Assembly (NCBI GenBank): GCA_027625915.1
Contig: JANTQA010000008.1
Span: 11,409,001 to 11,473,000 of the forward strand
Length of the DNA: 64,000 nucleotides
Source: Anaeramoeba flamelloides
Lineage: Eukaryota > Metamonada > Anaeramoebidae
Direction of reading: 5' to 3'
Part shown: piece after piece, positions 11,812 through 23,340 of the stretch
How positions within the stretch are numbered: position 1 is the stretch's first letter
How the letters are laid out: every line of letters begins with the position of its first letter
Made by a program: the position numbers and the translations under genes
Notes under the pieces: model-generated
The model's input: only the letters and a program-made list of their open reading frames with translations
Database searches by the model: none
Told to the model about the DNA's origin: nothing

Positions 11812-14800
11812 AATAATTGAGAATTTTGATTGCTTCATTTGATATATCTCCAACAGTAATCTCGTTTTCTTTGTTATTTTTTTTATTTTTGTTTTCATAT
11901 TTTTCAAAATTTGGATTCTGAAAATTTTTAACCAAAACCAACAAAAATCGAATAACCCCTTTTTAAAAAAGTAAAAACAAAAAGTTTTGTAAAAATGTAT
12001 AATGTATTGCTGCTCTATTTCTTCTATCAAACTGTTTGCGAGCTACTTTCTAATATTGTTTGTATTCCCTTTTATAAAATTGGTGTAATATAATCATTTA
12101 CAAAGAAAACTAAAAACCTAAAAAAAAACTTTCGAAAATAGATTAAAAAGCCAATAATGAAATTTTTTTGAAAAAAAAAAAGTTAAATATACGTGGTATT
12201 TGTGATTCATTTAAAGATTGTATAATCTAAATTATTTAAATTTATATAATTGAACAAAAAAAAACTCTGTAACTATTGTGGAAAAAACGAGAAACACGTT
12301 CTTTAACAACCATTATAAAACTAGAAATCACAGAAATCACAGAAATCACAAAAATCACAGAAATCACAGAAACCTGAAAATGAAAAGTAATTTCAATTAA
12401 TAAAAGAAAAAATAAAGGATTAAAGATAAAATAAAGGATTAACCACAAGAATTTTTTTTACAATGATTCCATATTAACAAAGATTTTATAACAATTAATC
12501 GGTTATTTAAAATATTTCCAAAAATTTTCGCTATTTTTAAGAACCCCAAAACCACTTTATCGATTTTGATGTAAAAGGAGATTTAAATTGTATTTCTTGG
12601 GTTAATTGATAATGAAATTACGAATTACACTTTGAAGTTAATATGTTTCTTCTTTTCATTTCCAGATTTTTGTAATTCTCTTCCGTTTTACAATAAAAAA
12701 TCATGTTTCACCTTTTTTCCTGTTTCATATTTTTTACATAAGGTTAATGACAAAAAATGAATAAACAACAAAAAAAAACAATTAAAAAATAGAAATTAGG
12801 ATTTTTATTTAATACAAGAATTTTAAAGTGTGATCTATTTATTATTTAAAAAAGTGGTTTCCAAATAAAATTATATAAGAAAAATTCAAAAAGTTTTTTT
12901 TTTTTTTTCCATTCAAGAGTGAGTACTAAAAGTTCGCTAGTTTGCCTTTAGGTTTTTTTTTAATTCAAGTAATTCAAAAAAAAAGGGTTGTTTGAAATAT
13001 TCCCGAAAATACCCGAAAATTTTTCAACCATATAGAAAAACGTTATGGACAACTCCGAAGAAACACTAGTGTCAATATACTCAGTTTAACGGTAAAATAA
13101 CAATTTGACTTTCAGACAAAATATTTTTTTTTGTATTTTCTACTTTAAACTACCCTAAAGAGGTTTTGGTACCTTTTGAGTATATTTGAGTAATTGTTGG
13201 TACTTATTAGGTTACGCTTATGGGTATGTCAGGGTATTGGTATGGGTTGTGTTAGGTTTGGTTAAACCAGTTCCTTTTATGGAATGGGAAGTTAAATAAA
13301 GTTTTGCTTGGGCCGCCTTGTGTAGGGTATGGGTATGTATTGTACGATTAGATATTACTTGGTTATTTTTGGATTGTATTTAAGATTACAAAATTATGGG
13401 CAATGATACACTATTAGAAATTTTCTTTACAAGTACATATTCTCTCAATTGGTTAATACCATTTCAGAATGATCAGTAATGTTAGTCATCCAAGATACCA
13501 ATTCCTTTTACACAAAATAGCTTTAATACCATTCCCTAAAATTTACAATTTTTTGAATTTTGATATCTTCAGTTCAGAAAAAAATTTTTTTTCTAAAATA
13601 AAATTCCAAATTTACATTTAAACTGAGTATATTGGCACTAGGGTTTCTTCGGAGTTGTTCAAAAAGTGTTTTTTAGTGGTTAAAAAAATTTCGAGTATTT
13701 TCGATTTTCTGGTATTTTCGGGAATATTTGATAGATTCAAAAAAAAGTGTCTTTAATTTTCTTTTAATTTTTTTTTCATTTGAAAACCTCAAAAAAACCT
13801 AGAACACTTCACAAATAAGCACTAAACCTCAAGAAAAGCGCCGTTAGGTTTTTTTTAATTTAGGAAATAAACCGAAAATTAATTAAATTTTCGTTTTATT
13901 TCTCAAATTAAAAAAAACCTAATGACACTTGACGGCACTCTACAGCACTTGACGTAACTACCCAGAATCCCCGATTTGAATTAGAGATCTTGTTGAGCCC
14001 AGTGAGAGAGCGTCATCTGGTCAATTTTCCTCAAAAATTGGATCAGATCCATTAATTGAGAGGGATTTTGTTCCAATTCCAATTCAGTTTCGATTTTTAT
14101 AATAGTCAAAAAGAGTCAAATCTTTCAGACGATTTCTTCAAAGAATTAGTGGTTCTTATGTAATATAAGCTCGATTTTTAATTAAAATTGCACCTTGGTG
14201 GTTTTTATAACTTTTAGAATACAGAGAAAAAGCTTAAAAAATCGATGGATAGTGGCGACTGTTAGATCGCGGAGTGTTACACATTGTTACTAGACACTCT
14301 ACCATTATTCAATTACCAGACTTGTAAAAATAGATTGAGAAATGACAAAAAAATAGAAAAATTATATTACTCCAAATAAATAAAAAGTCTCTCATCTATC
14401 TTTTTACTCTATTGTGTAGATTAATGAAACTCATAGATTTTTAAAAAGATCTAGAATAATTGTGAATTTATAAAGAAATTTTTTGTTTCTCTAAAAATTG
14501 GACTATATATTTTAATTTCTTTAAAAACTGAATTTTTGATAATTCTTTGTTTGAAAATTAATGGAATAATAATGAGAATTATGTTTCTAATTTACTCTAC
14601 TTAACACATTGAACTTTTCTATTTACTATGAACTTTTATGAATTTTACACAAAGACATGGCTTTCAAAAAGAATTTTACAAAAATTATAAAACTGTTAAA
14701 AGACAATAATTAAAATTATTTTTCGAATTTTTGACAAAAAAAATATTTTGATAATTTTTGAAATTTCGATATTTTTTTTTAAAAAAAAAGAAATTGCTTA

Positions 14801-15456
14801 AAAGTGACACAAAAATGCGAATTTCAAAGAATACTCTTTTTGAGAATGGGTTTTCATTAGTTTTTTTCCTTATTATTTAAAAATAATTCACAAAATGATA
14901 ATTGTATAGCAAAATCAAAGTAATTTTTACTCTATTTGTACAAGCCTTTCAATTACCCTTATTCTTTCAAAAATAATATTCTGAAAAAATTAATAAATTT
15001 ATTTTAATTAAAAGATCAGTTAAATATTTATTAAAACTTGATTAAAAAAATCATTTTTTTGATTATAATTTATTTTTTTTTTTTTATTTTATTAAATAAT
15101 AAATAGAAGAAATATGGGATTATGAAAAGTATCATTCGATGCAATTAAAAAACAATTTACGTTCCTTATTGACCGAATTATTTGATTTTAAATTTTCTTG
15201 GCCATTTCGCGAACCTGTTGACAAAGATGAAGTAATTGACTATTATGAGGTTATTGAAATACCAATGGATTTCACTATAATGAAAAAGAAATTAGCAAAT
15301 GCGGAATACACATCATTTGATCTTTTCAAAACTGATGTAGAATTAATAGTAAATAATTGTAGAAATTATAATAGAAAAGATACAATATTTCATAAATGTG
15401 CAGTAAATCTTGAAGCATTTTTCCAGAAAAAATTGAAAACTTACAAGTTCTTATAA
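11102..15456 (+). CDS. GCN5: GCN5/PCAF-type histone acetyltransferase with bromodomain
   Basis: Lysine acetyltransferase of the SAGA/ADA type, acting on histone H3 tails in chromatin. Two exons, 11102-11768 and 15107-15456, join in phase (A plus AA restores Lys223) to give 338 residues. Residues about 33-200 form the GNAT fold: GLRNVFS...LPNMP, the catalytic Glu90 in VEIVFLAV, the acetyl-CoA loop QQNGLG (101-106), LTYADN, and the GYFKKQGF-like segment YFQKQGFSKEI. Residues about 230-338 are the bromodomain, with WPF, the DYYEVIEIPMD loop and acetyl-lysine-binding Asn311 in NCRNYN. It lacks the large N-terminal PCAF domain of animals and resembles short yeast- or plant-like GCN5, with an even shorter leader. 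The start is the first ATG of the frame and precedes the domain by 30 residues. The exon junction falls exactly between the two domains. Confidence 0.95.
12324..12368. repeat. 9-bp tandem repeat (gaaatcaca)x5
   Basis: Five head-to-tail copies of gaaatcaca, the fourth with a g-to-a change, followed by a degenerate partial unit. It lies inside the GCN5 intron. Spacers between units are absent, so it is a minisatellite and not a CRISPR array. Confidence 0.95.
12995..13729. mobile_element. Foldback DNA element (~735 bp) in GCN5 intron
   Basis: The left arm contains aaatattcccgaaaatacc and, further in, actccgaagaaacactagtg and caatatactcagttt; the right arm is the reverse complement of these in the same order (aaactgagtatattggcac ... 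ggtattttcgggaatattt). Arms are about 95-110 bp. The interior (13090-13620) is clearly less AT-rich than its surroundings and has no long frame. Similar interior words occur at about 2975-3240. It appears inserted beside or within a copy of the aaacctagaacact repeat. Confidence 0.7.
13740..13975. repeat. Foldback repeat with aaacctagaacact arms (GCN5 intron copy)
   Basis: Carries aaaaaacctagaacacttcac, the central hairpin (gaaataaaccgaaaatt and mirror) and the tail gacacttgacggcactctac, as in the copies at 9937-10215 and 47740-48050. Confidence 0.6.
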
Positions 15457-16239
15457 GATATTGTTCTTGAATATTATTCTTAAATTATTTTATTTAGAAC
15501 TATCGTATTACAATCTGAAAAATTTTGGAAATAAAGTTTATTTTTTTATTTTAACTAATCTTAAAAAAAAAAAATTTCATTGAATTTTCATTATTAAAAT
15601 AGAATCTTTTTGAATGGTTTTATCAAGATAAATCTTCAAATTCTATCACCAAATATATGTTATTGGAAGATGATAACCGATTTTCTACTTTATGAATCTG
15701 AAAGAATCAATGCCGTAGATCACTAAAAGAAAAATTAATGATTAAATGAAATTATAGAAAGCAAGTTGTCCGGGTGGGGGAATAAGTATCTTTATTTATT
15801 TATTGAATGGGTTCAGTAAAAGAAATAAACTCAATTTTCTTTTCAAGGTGGAACCTTACAAAATCCTTTTATTTGTTTTTTAAAGACAATTTTTTGATTT
15901 AAAGAGTTGGTTGTAAAATTTTTAATTTAATTTGTAGTTTTTTTCTTTCAAATTCCCTCAAATCCAAACATTAAATTAATTTAGTAACAATAAAAAAAAT
16001 TGATTGATAATCGTTTTTTATTTTCAAAGGTAAAGAGATCACCCTTGAAACCATACAGAATAAACAGAAATTATATTTACAAATGTGGAATAATTATATA
16101 TGTTTAACTTATCAAAGATGGTATTGAAAACAAAAATAGTTCGAAAAAACAAAATAATCCTAGTAAATTTGTCTATTTTATTGAAGAGAAAAGAACTGAA
16201 AATGATTTTTGAAGTGTTTATATACTATTTTCCATTCAA

Positions 16240-16560
16240 AGGGGTCCAGTGGTAATGGGTGAATTAAATGAGCTTAAAGGGTTTGATATGGATATTTGAA
16301 GAAAAATTTTTTTTGAAAATTTTAAAATTGAAATTATTTGGATACCTTTTGGCACATTTTTTCTTTTTATGAATTTTTTTGATAGTTAATTGTTTTGTGT
16401 ATTTTTTTTTGATCACAAGATCTAAGTCACTTGTAAAAATCGTTTATTCTAATTTTATTAAAACAGCTAAAATGGATTATGGGGGAAATCCCCTTTTGAT
16501 TTCTATTGGGTTTTTATTTGCACGTTAATTGAAGATCAAAATGAACATTGTTGTTTTTCT
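16240..16560. repeat. Dispersed repeat, ~320-440 bp (gatatttgaagaaaa family)
   Basis: Shares ordered blocks (gatatttgaagaaaa, gaaattgaaat, caagatctaa.tcact, tgatttctattggg, aattgaagatcaaaa) with 37355-37790 and 56760-57200. The copies are quite diverged. No ends or coding frame could be defined. Confidence 0.55.
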
Positions 16561-17018
16561 AAATGATTTTATTAGAGTTTAATTTTTTTTTTAATTTTTA
16601 AGATGTTATATTATTTGATTGATTTGTTTGATTTCATAAGAATTTCTTATATTGCCTATTATAAATATATATTATTATTATTATATTTGTTTCTTGTTTG
16701 TCCTTGAAATGTTAATAATAAAAAAAAACAAGTAAGGTTTAGTAATTTTTTTATAAAGTTTCTTTTCAAATCTAAAAAGAAAACCCAAAGCAGTAGTATC
16801 ACAGTATTAAAAAATTATTATTTAGATCCTCCAAAAGTAAACATGATATTTTATTTTTTTTTAATTTCATTATTTATACAATAATTATAAACATAAAAAC
16901 CTGAAAAATATTGTTTAAAAGTTTCCTTCATAGCAAGTTCTTTTCATTTTCAATAAATTTAAAGAATGTAAAAAAAATCTCAAAATAATCTTTACAGTTA
17001 ATTATTTTAATTAATTAA

Positions 17019-17218
17019 TAACAGCCAGTTCCACTTTTAATACACAAACTTTCAACGAAATTTAAGGCACAAAAAAATCTCAAATTAAAGCACATTTTTT
17101 GGAATATTTTTTTTACAAATTATTTTACTAGAATTTCAATTTTGTACCGTAATTTGTGATTTTTTTTGTACTTTAAATTTAGTTCAAAGTTTGTGTATTA
17201 AAAGTGGAACTGACTGTA
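17019..17218. mobile_element. 200 bp palindromic TA-flanked element, copy 2
   Basis: Starts after TA with acagccagttccactttta and ends in aaaagtggaactgactg-TA. Arms are about 85 bp and pair along the whole element. Confidence 0.85.
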
Positions 17219-18039
17219 TTGGGTTTGTTAAAAAATTGAATCGTTATTATAAAACGGATTTTAAAACTGAATTTTTTAATATTGAGGTATATAAATTGAA
17301 TATTCAACCTTTTTAATTTGTCTCTAAATATAGATTATGTCCAAAAATTCATATATATTTTACTAACACAAGTATTATTTTTAACTGATGAGATCCAAGT
17401 TTTATTACTTTTTTAAAATTGATTTTTTAGAGGTGTTTTATTATGGGTCATGAAAAAAATTTCTTAGGTTCATATTATAATAAAAGTATAGACCACTCTA
17501 TTAGAAATCTAGCCAGTTTAAATAGGATCATTACAAAAGATAATAGTAAAAATTCTGAATATTGGGGTATAAATTGTTTGTTTTTTTTTTTTTACTTTAT
17601 TTTTTAAAAGGTTTCATCAGTTATTACAAGATATTAGATTAAATTTTATTAATTATATGAAAAATTGATTGATTATATCTCTTTATCAATGTACAGCCCA
17701 TTTACAAAAATTTGGACCTTTAATAATAATAAATTTATAAAAACAAAATTTTTTTGTATTTATCAAAACAACATATTAAATCACATTTAAGATCCCACAT
17801 TAATGTTTTTTTTTTAATGTAACTCTCTTTTTATATAAATAAATTGTAAAATAAATAAAAAGAAAAAATTGAAAACAATGTATTCATTAGATGAAAAGAG
17901 TAGATAAAACAATTCTCTTGATTTTTTTATTTCATTTTGAAGGGTGAAAATTAATATGATTAAATAATAAAGGATTTTATAAAAAAAGTTAGAAATTAAA
18001 AAAACTTCCATTTATTTTTATTGGTTATTATGCTTATTT

Positions 18040-18165
18040 GAAAATTCCATAGATTTTCGTTAGGTTTTTTTTACTTTTTAAAATAAACGGAAAATTTATT
18101 AAAATTTTCGGTTTATTTCAAAAAGTAAAAAAAAACATAGAACACTCCACAGACAAAAAGAGAAA
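18040..18165. repeat. Foldback repeat with aaacatagaacact arm (partial copy)
   Basis: Central hairpin (aaataaacggaaaattta and its mirror) followed by aaaaaacatagaacactcc; outer parts of the family are missing. Confidence 0.5.
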
Positions 18166-19515
18166 ATTAATAAAAAAACGTATCATTTGCTTTTCCTAGA
18201 TTTAAAAAATTGAGTAAAATTGTTGTTTTTATACAAAATTCTTCTTAATTCTTGAAAGTGATAATTGTATTTTTCTTTAATTTTATGAATTAAAAGAAAA
18301 CTCAAGTAAGTTTATTTCTGTGTCTTCAATTAAAAAAAAAAACAGCACTCTTGGATATTTATTCACTGTTATATAAATATCCTAATAGCTAATTTTTTGG
18401 AGAGAAATTTTTATAAAAAAACAGAATTTTCTGTATCATTAACTAATTACGGGATAAATTAAGTTTTCTTTTTATTAATAATATCGAAGAGATACTATTT
18501 TATAGTTTTTTATTATTTTTTATTTATTTGTATGTAGATTATAATAAAGATTATTTATGTTTCTTTCTGTGTTGGTGGTGTTATAAAAAGGTTGGTATCT
18601 TCCCTATTTTCTAAATTGGATTTTTTTTACTAAATTATCATTTTGATTTACTTTATTTTTACCATTGGCCTTTGAATAATTTTGATAATTTGTAACATTT
18701 CTTAACTGTAAAATTGAAGATGGGCCTTTCTATTTTAAATATTTTACAAGTCGTTTTTTTTTAATTTTTGAAATAAAAAGACAATTTATTAATTTTTTCG
18801 TTTATTTCTCAAATACCAGATACGGTCTTTTTTGTTCCAAAGTATCTTTTTTTTGGAACTTTTTTTTTTGTGAAGATTTTTTCCAATCATTTTTTTCATC
18901 TCTCAAAAAGGGTATTTTAATCTCAAGAGTTTTACAAAATCCTCACTTTTTCAAATTTAGAGCGTTCAAAAAAAAGCCAAAAAATAGTTCAAATCGCATT
19001 AAATTGATTATTTATTTCAAAGAAAACTATTTGTTTCAAATTGAAGGCGTTTAACCAAGTGGAAATATAAAATGAGAAATGTGTTTTTTTTTAAAAAAAA
19101 ATTGGTTTTTTTAAAATTGTGAATTCTTTTAAACTTTTTTTTTTTATTTTAATTTCTTGACAATTCGAGATCTTATGAAATTTTTTTTTTAAAATTTGTT
19201 TTTTTTGAATTTGAGTATACTTTTCAACTCTTTTTGGTTTAATTAAATTTATTATTGATGATATTATAAATGACAAAAAATTCAAATATAAAAAAAAAAA
19301 TACACATGAATATCCTCTGAACTTTTTTTTCTTATATAAATTTTGACATTCAAAAGAAGGGCAATCTCACAATATTCTTTTTAATGTTAGGCAACTCATT
19401 GAGTATGGATCGGATGTAATGTAAATGACTAGAGACTTAAAGGAAAGTTATTATGGATATTCTATAAATTGTTTGAACTGACTCTAAAATATTCGAATTT
19501 GGTTTATTTCTGATC

Positions 19516-20053
19516 TAAACCCCAATTCAAAATTTTTAACACACCAAAATTTGATTTATGAAAAAAAAAAACTTATTTAATCAATTCAAGAAGAAATACC
19601 AAATTAGAACCATTCACTAATTGAAATGTTAACACTTATTTATAAATTACAATACTCACAAAACAATAAATAAATAATTATCAATACAAATAAATCATGA
19701 GTGTGTTAAAAATTTTGCAGAGAGCAAAACAAAAAAATACATTAGTAAATTTGTTTAAATTCTATTAGGAATATTGATCGATCAAATGGTTAGATACTAC
19801 CAACTAATTTTATTTGAGTTCTTCTATTTGGGACAACTCAACTTTAACCTAATATCTATTGTTCGAAAAAAATTTTGATCCAATGAAACAAATTACGTAA
19901 TTCAAACAATGAAATGAAAACAAAAACTAAAAAGATGAAAAAATGATTTTCATATTTGACAAAAATCAAAATTATCTTCAATTTCAATGAAATTGTATTA
20001 TTGTGATTGTTTGCAATGTTTTAGCTGTGTGGAAAATTTTGAATTTTAGTTTA
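19516..20053. mobile_element. TA-flanked inverted-repeat element, 535 bp family, copy 1
   Basis: Left end TA-aaccccaattcaaaattt and right end (reverse complement) TA-aactaaaattcaaaattt form terminal repeats of about 30 bp with internal mismatches. The copy at 46502-47036 matches along its whole length with few differences. More diverged relatives lie at 53283-53815, about 54090-54474 and 55459-56175. No transposase-length frame is present, so it is a non-autonomous DNA element. Confidence 0.8.
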
Positions 20054-20731
20054 TAAGTAAAATATTATACTCATTAGAAGAAAAAATCAAAAAAAAAAAG
20101 AATAATACTGTTTTTTTTTTTTCAAGAATTGAATGTGAGCAAAGCTACACTCATTCTTTTCTACATATATGTCAACTTTATTTATTTATTTTGATAAAGA
20201 AAAAAATAAAAATAAATTAATTAATTTTTTAGATCATAATTGATTCTGATTTCGAACTAATAAATGAAAAATTATGGAAAATAACGTTGGGATTAACGTC
20301 ATTAAAAATTAAAGAAAATAGTATTAAGGTTAAGGCACTTCAAATATTGTAATTGTGGTTAATACTAAGATCAACTCAATAAAAAATATTAAGAATTCAC
20401 AGAAAAGATTGGTTTTTTTTATACATTTTGGAACTGGAGTGAATCGAAGAAATACTGCATATACGGTTGGAATTATTTTCATGAAATTGGAATAATGCTG
20501 ATGGAATATATTATTGCTGCAACTTTTCGTATTAGTGTTTTTGTATTTGGTCCAGTTTTATTTCTTGTTTGATGTATTATTTCGATCTTCTTTTTCTAGG
20601 ATCATTTGATTTTTTTGCTTGAATATTATTGCTTGTTGGTGCCTTTAAAATCAGATTTACTTGCCTTTGTTTTTGTTTTTGTTATTGATTTGTGTTTCGA
20701 TTTTAATTCGTTGTTTTTCTTGTGTAAGCCC

Positions 20732-22153
20732 TTAATTATGTAAATTTGGCTTCTCATACTTTAAAGAATTAATTTGTTTGTTTTGTTCTTCAATATTTCC
20801 TGTGTTTTCCACAGAAACGATGCTCATTGATAATTTCACTGTTTCTCTTGTATTCAAAAGAAAGTTTGTTGATTCTTCAGATTCGCTCATGGGGTTTTCT
20901 AAAGACATCGTTTTCATTAATTCTTCTACACCCCTTTTGTTAATACCAAAGGGATTTGAATTGATTAAAGACATCTGTAGAGATCCAATAAGTTTGTTTT
21001 CTTCTTCCTCCTCTGTTTCTTCCTGTGTTTCTTCCTGTGTTTCTTCTTCTTCTTCTTCTTCTGTTTCCTCCTCTGTTTCTTCCTCAGCTTCTTCTTTTTT
21101 AACTATTTTACTTTTTTGAATAATTTCGATATTCCCAAGGGTTGAGTCAATCAATGTAACGTCTTCTTCATATACAGCCAGAAGAGCAGAATAATAATGT
21201 TCGGGATCATATGACAGTGAAAAATTTAAACCAAACAATAAATCTAATTCAAAAAGGTTGAGTTGATCCAATTCGATCCCAGAAAGCTCAGAATAAAACA
21301 AATTTGAGTAATACACATCATCACATAATTTTGATGCAACTAAAAAACTATTTTTAGGTAAATTTAAATGGAATTAGGGGGAAGGAAACAATTAATTGTT
21401 GAGTAATCAGTTTTGAAAAAAAAAATTTATTTCCAACAAGTAAATAGGCGAAAAATTAAAAATATTTTGTTTGTGGAATCTTATTCCAATATTAAATTTG
21501 TTTGAAAAAATAACAAAAGGCTTTTAACAATAATTTTGGTTCAAAAAAAAAATTGTTTTTTTTTTTTTATTGAGGAAAAAGTGTAATTTTCACTCACTAT
21601 GCCCTTTTACTTAAATGTCTAAAAGGAAATTTAAGCGTAAAATCATAGATTTCACGATTATTAATTAATGAAAAATAGTCTTGAGCTATCACAGTTTAAA
21701 ATTAGAAAAAAAATTGTTATTTTGGAAAGAGTAAAATTGAAGTGTTTGAGAAAATGTGGTTTGCAGAATTTAAAAGTCTTGAGGAAGCAAATTATTTTTT
21801 TTGAACCAAAACTAAAGCAAAACAAAAAACAGAAATTCAAAAAATAACCAGAAAAAATGAGAAGAGTTGGGAAATATTTACCAAGTCACAATCAATTGGT
21901 GTGCGTTGTGTTTGTTAAGTTGGTATTCAGTGTTTAAGATAAAATATCTCCTCAAGAATTCAATTCCAATCACGTAAGCTTCTTGTGAGCATTCACAATA
22001 TTGATCAAATCTTTTCAAGTAATCTTTGATCGAGATCGTTGGGATTATTGGTGAATAAAAAGGAGAGAACGTGTTTTTTGGAGAAGTGTGAAATTCGAGA
22101 ACTCTCTCAATGGTGTTTGCAAAATGATCTAAAAGTTGTGTTGTTGGTTCCAT
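20732..22153 (-). CDS. Pho80-type (P/U/Y-like) cyclin
   Basis: Predicted partner of a Pho85/PCTAIRE-class cyclin-dependent kinase. Exons 22153-21882 and 21347-20732 join (TG plus T gives Cys) into 295 residues. The cyclin box spans both exons: TISIKDYLKRF, then the family-typical VxGIEFLRRYF-like helix, HQLIVT, and across the junction FLVASKLCDDVYYSN and the loop SGIELDQLNLFELDLLFGLNFSL. These match the cyclin_N/PHO80 order DYxxRI...SFNVHRLLIT...AxKFxDDxYYNNxxYAKVGG. The C-terminal third is a strongly acidic E/T-rich run (about 14 repeats of EE or ET) and then a serine-rich tail without recognised fold. The 534-nt intron has donor gtaaat and acceptor aatag. ATG at 22153 is the first in frame and leaves 37 residues before the box. 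The exact cyclin subclass cannot be fixed by eye. Confidence 0.9.
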
Positions 22154-23179
22154 TTGAATCTTTGTAGATTTTGTTTATTTTCTATCTCGGAATTTGTTTT
22201 GTGTAGGGGTTGGTTATGGTACTTGTTAAAAGGATCGAGAAATTTATTTTAATTTGTTTTCAGTCAAATGTAGACGTCAAGTTCGGAAAAACAAATTAAT
22301 AAGTGATCGAAAAGAAAAAATGTTGACAAATTAATTAGTTTTTTTGCAAACTAATTCAAAAATGTGATTCAGTCTTTGACATAACAGACTGTGTTTGATG
22401 AAAACACTTATTTAATAAAGCAAAATGTGTTTACAACCTGTTTTAGAAAAAATTTTTTTTTAATTTATTAAAAAAAAGTTTTTCAACATATTTATCAATA
22501 GAAGTGAGAATTTTTAAGATTTTTTCTTCTCCAATTTGTGGTGTAAAAAGGGTTAGATTTGTTTTTTTAAAGAATTTTGAAAAAAAGTTACGAATAAATT
22601 TTTGAGGGAAATGAGTAAAAAATTCTATTTTTCCAAATTTGTGAAAAAACAAAATAATCAGAAAAAAGAATCTTTTACAAACCTGTGTTTAATAACTAAA
22701 CCATTTAATTGGTAATCTTTTTTCAAAAATTTTTTTTTCTATTTTTTTGAAAAATGAAAACAAATTAATAATTACAAACAGTTCAAGATTAAACTGAAAG
22801 AGTAAAAATTTTTAAAAAATTTTTTGTGAAAGTAAATCAATGTGAGTGTAGTGAATTATATGCGTGTTAAAATAAAAAAAGAGAATGTTTATAGATTTTT
22901 CTCAAAAAAATAAAATTGGAATTTTTCGAATTCCTATTTTCTTTTCCGAAATTTTAGTTTTCTTTTGATCATTGTAACTTTCCTTGTCCAAATTGAATTT
23001 AATTTCTTAAATTGTAAAAAAGTACTGTTCGTAGTGTTGTTCTGAAGGCAACAATTTTTTTAAAACCAGTCAAAAAAAAATTAAGAAGTAGAGTCAATGA
23101 TCATAAGAACATATAAAGAAAATAGATTTTCATCGAAGGTGTTGGTGACTACATTTTAGTTTTTTTTTCTCAAAAACAA

Positions 23180-23340
23180 TACAACTTCTTGAATTATATA
23201 CAGGAAAAATATTTTACTTCATTTTCCAAATTTTTCTTTTAGAAATACAGTGAGTTTTCCCAGAAGTAGGTTGTAATTTTGTGATCTTTTTTTTGAAAAG
23301 GACTTGAAAATTTTTTCCATTTAGAATTTAAATACCAGTA
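23180..23340. mobile_element. 165 bp TA-flanked element, copy 1
   Basis: Diverged left end (TA-caacttcttgaatt) and good right end (agaatttaaataccag-TA) in the same spacing as the copies at 25938-26106 and 49524-49691, with the shared block ggaaaaat.ttttact after the left end. Confidence 0.55.

Larger units (their letters stand above)
11769..15106 (+). other. Giant intron (3,338 nt) of GCN5 with embedded repeats
   Basis: Donor gtaaat at 11769, immediately followed by a T homopolymer of more than 25 nt; acceptor aatag at 15102-15106. It contains a 9-bp tandem repeat, a foldback element of about 735 bp and a copy of the aaacctagaacact repeat next to it. No additional exon is needed, because the protein aligns continuously across the junction. 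No nested gene was seen. Confidence 0.85.
15457..20731. other. Spacer between GCN5 and the cyclin gene
   Basis: A 5.3 kb spacer. It includes a 200 bp palindromic element (17019-17218), a dispersed repeat (16240-16560), a foldback-repeat copy (18040-18165) and a 535 bp element (19516-20053). Exon-like islands at 15602-15695, about 16049-16140 and 20232-20570 follow AG acceptors and stay open for 30-50 codons, but I recognise no protein in them; they are listed as findings. The last 300 nt probably include the 3' untranslated region of the cyclin gene on the other strand. Confidence 0.55.

Noticed and set aside
12324-12368. Short repeats resembling a CRISPR array
   Set aside because: Units are 9 bp and directly adjacent with no spacers; a minisatellite in a eukaryotic intron.
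15107-15456. Bromodomain as a separate gene
   Set aside because: No start codon or leader before the domain; the AG acceptor, matching phase and GCN5 domain order argue for the second exon of the acetyltransferase gene.
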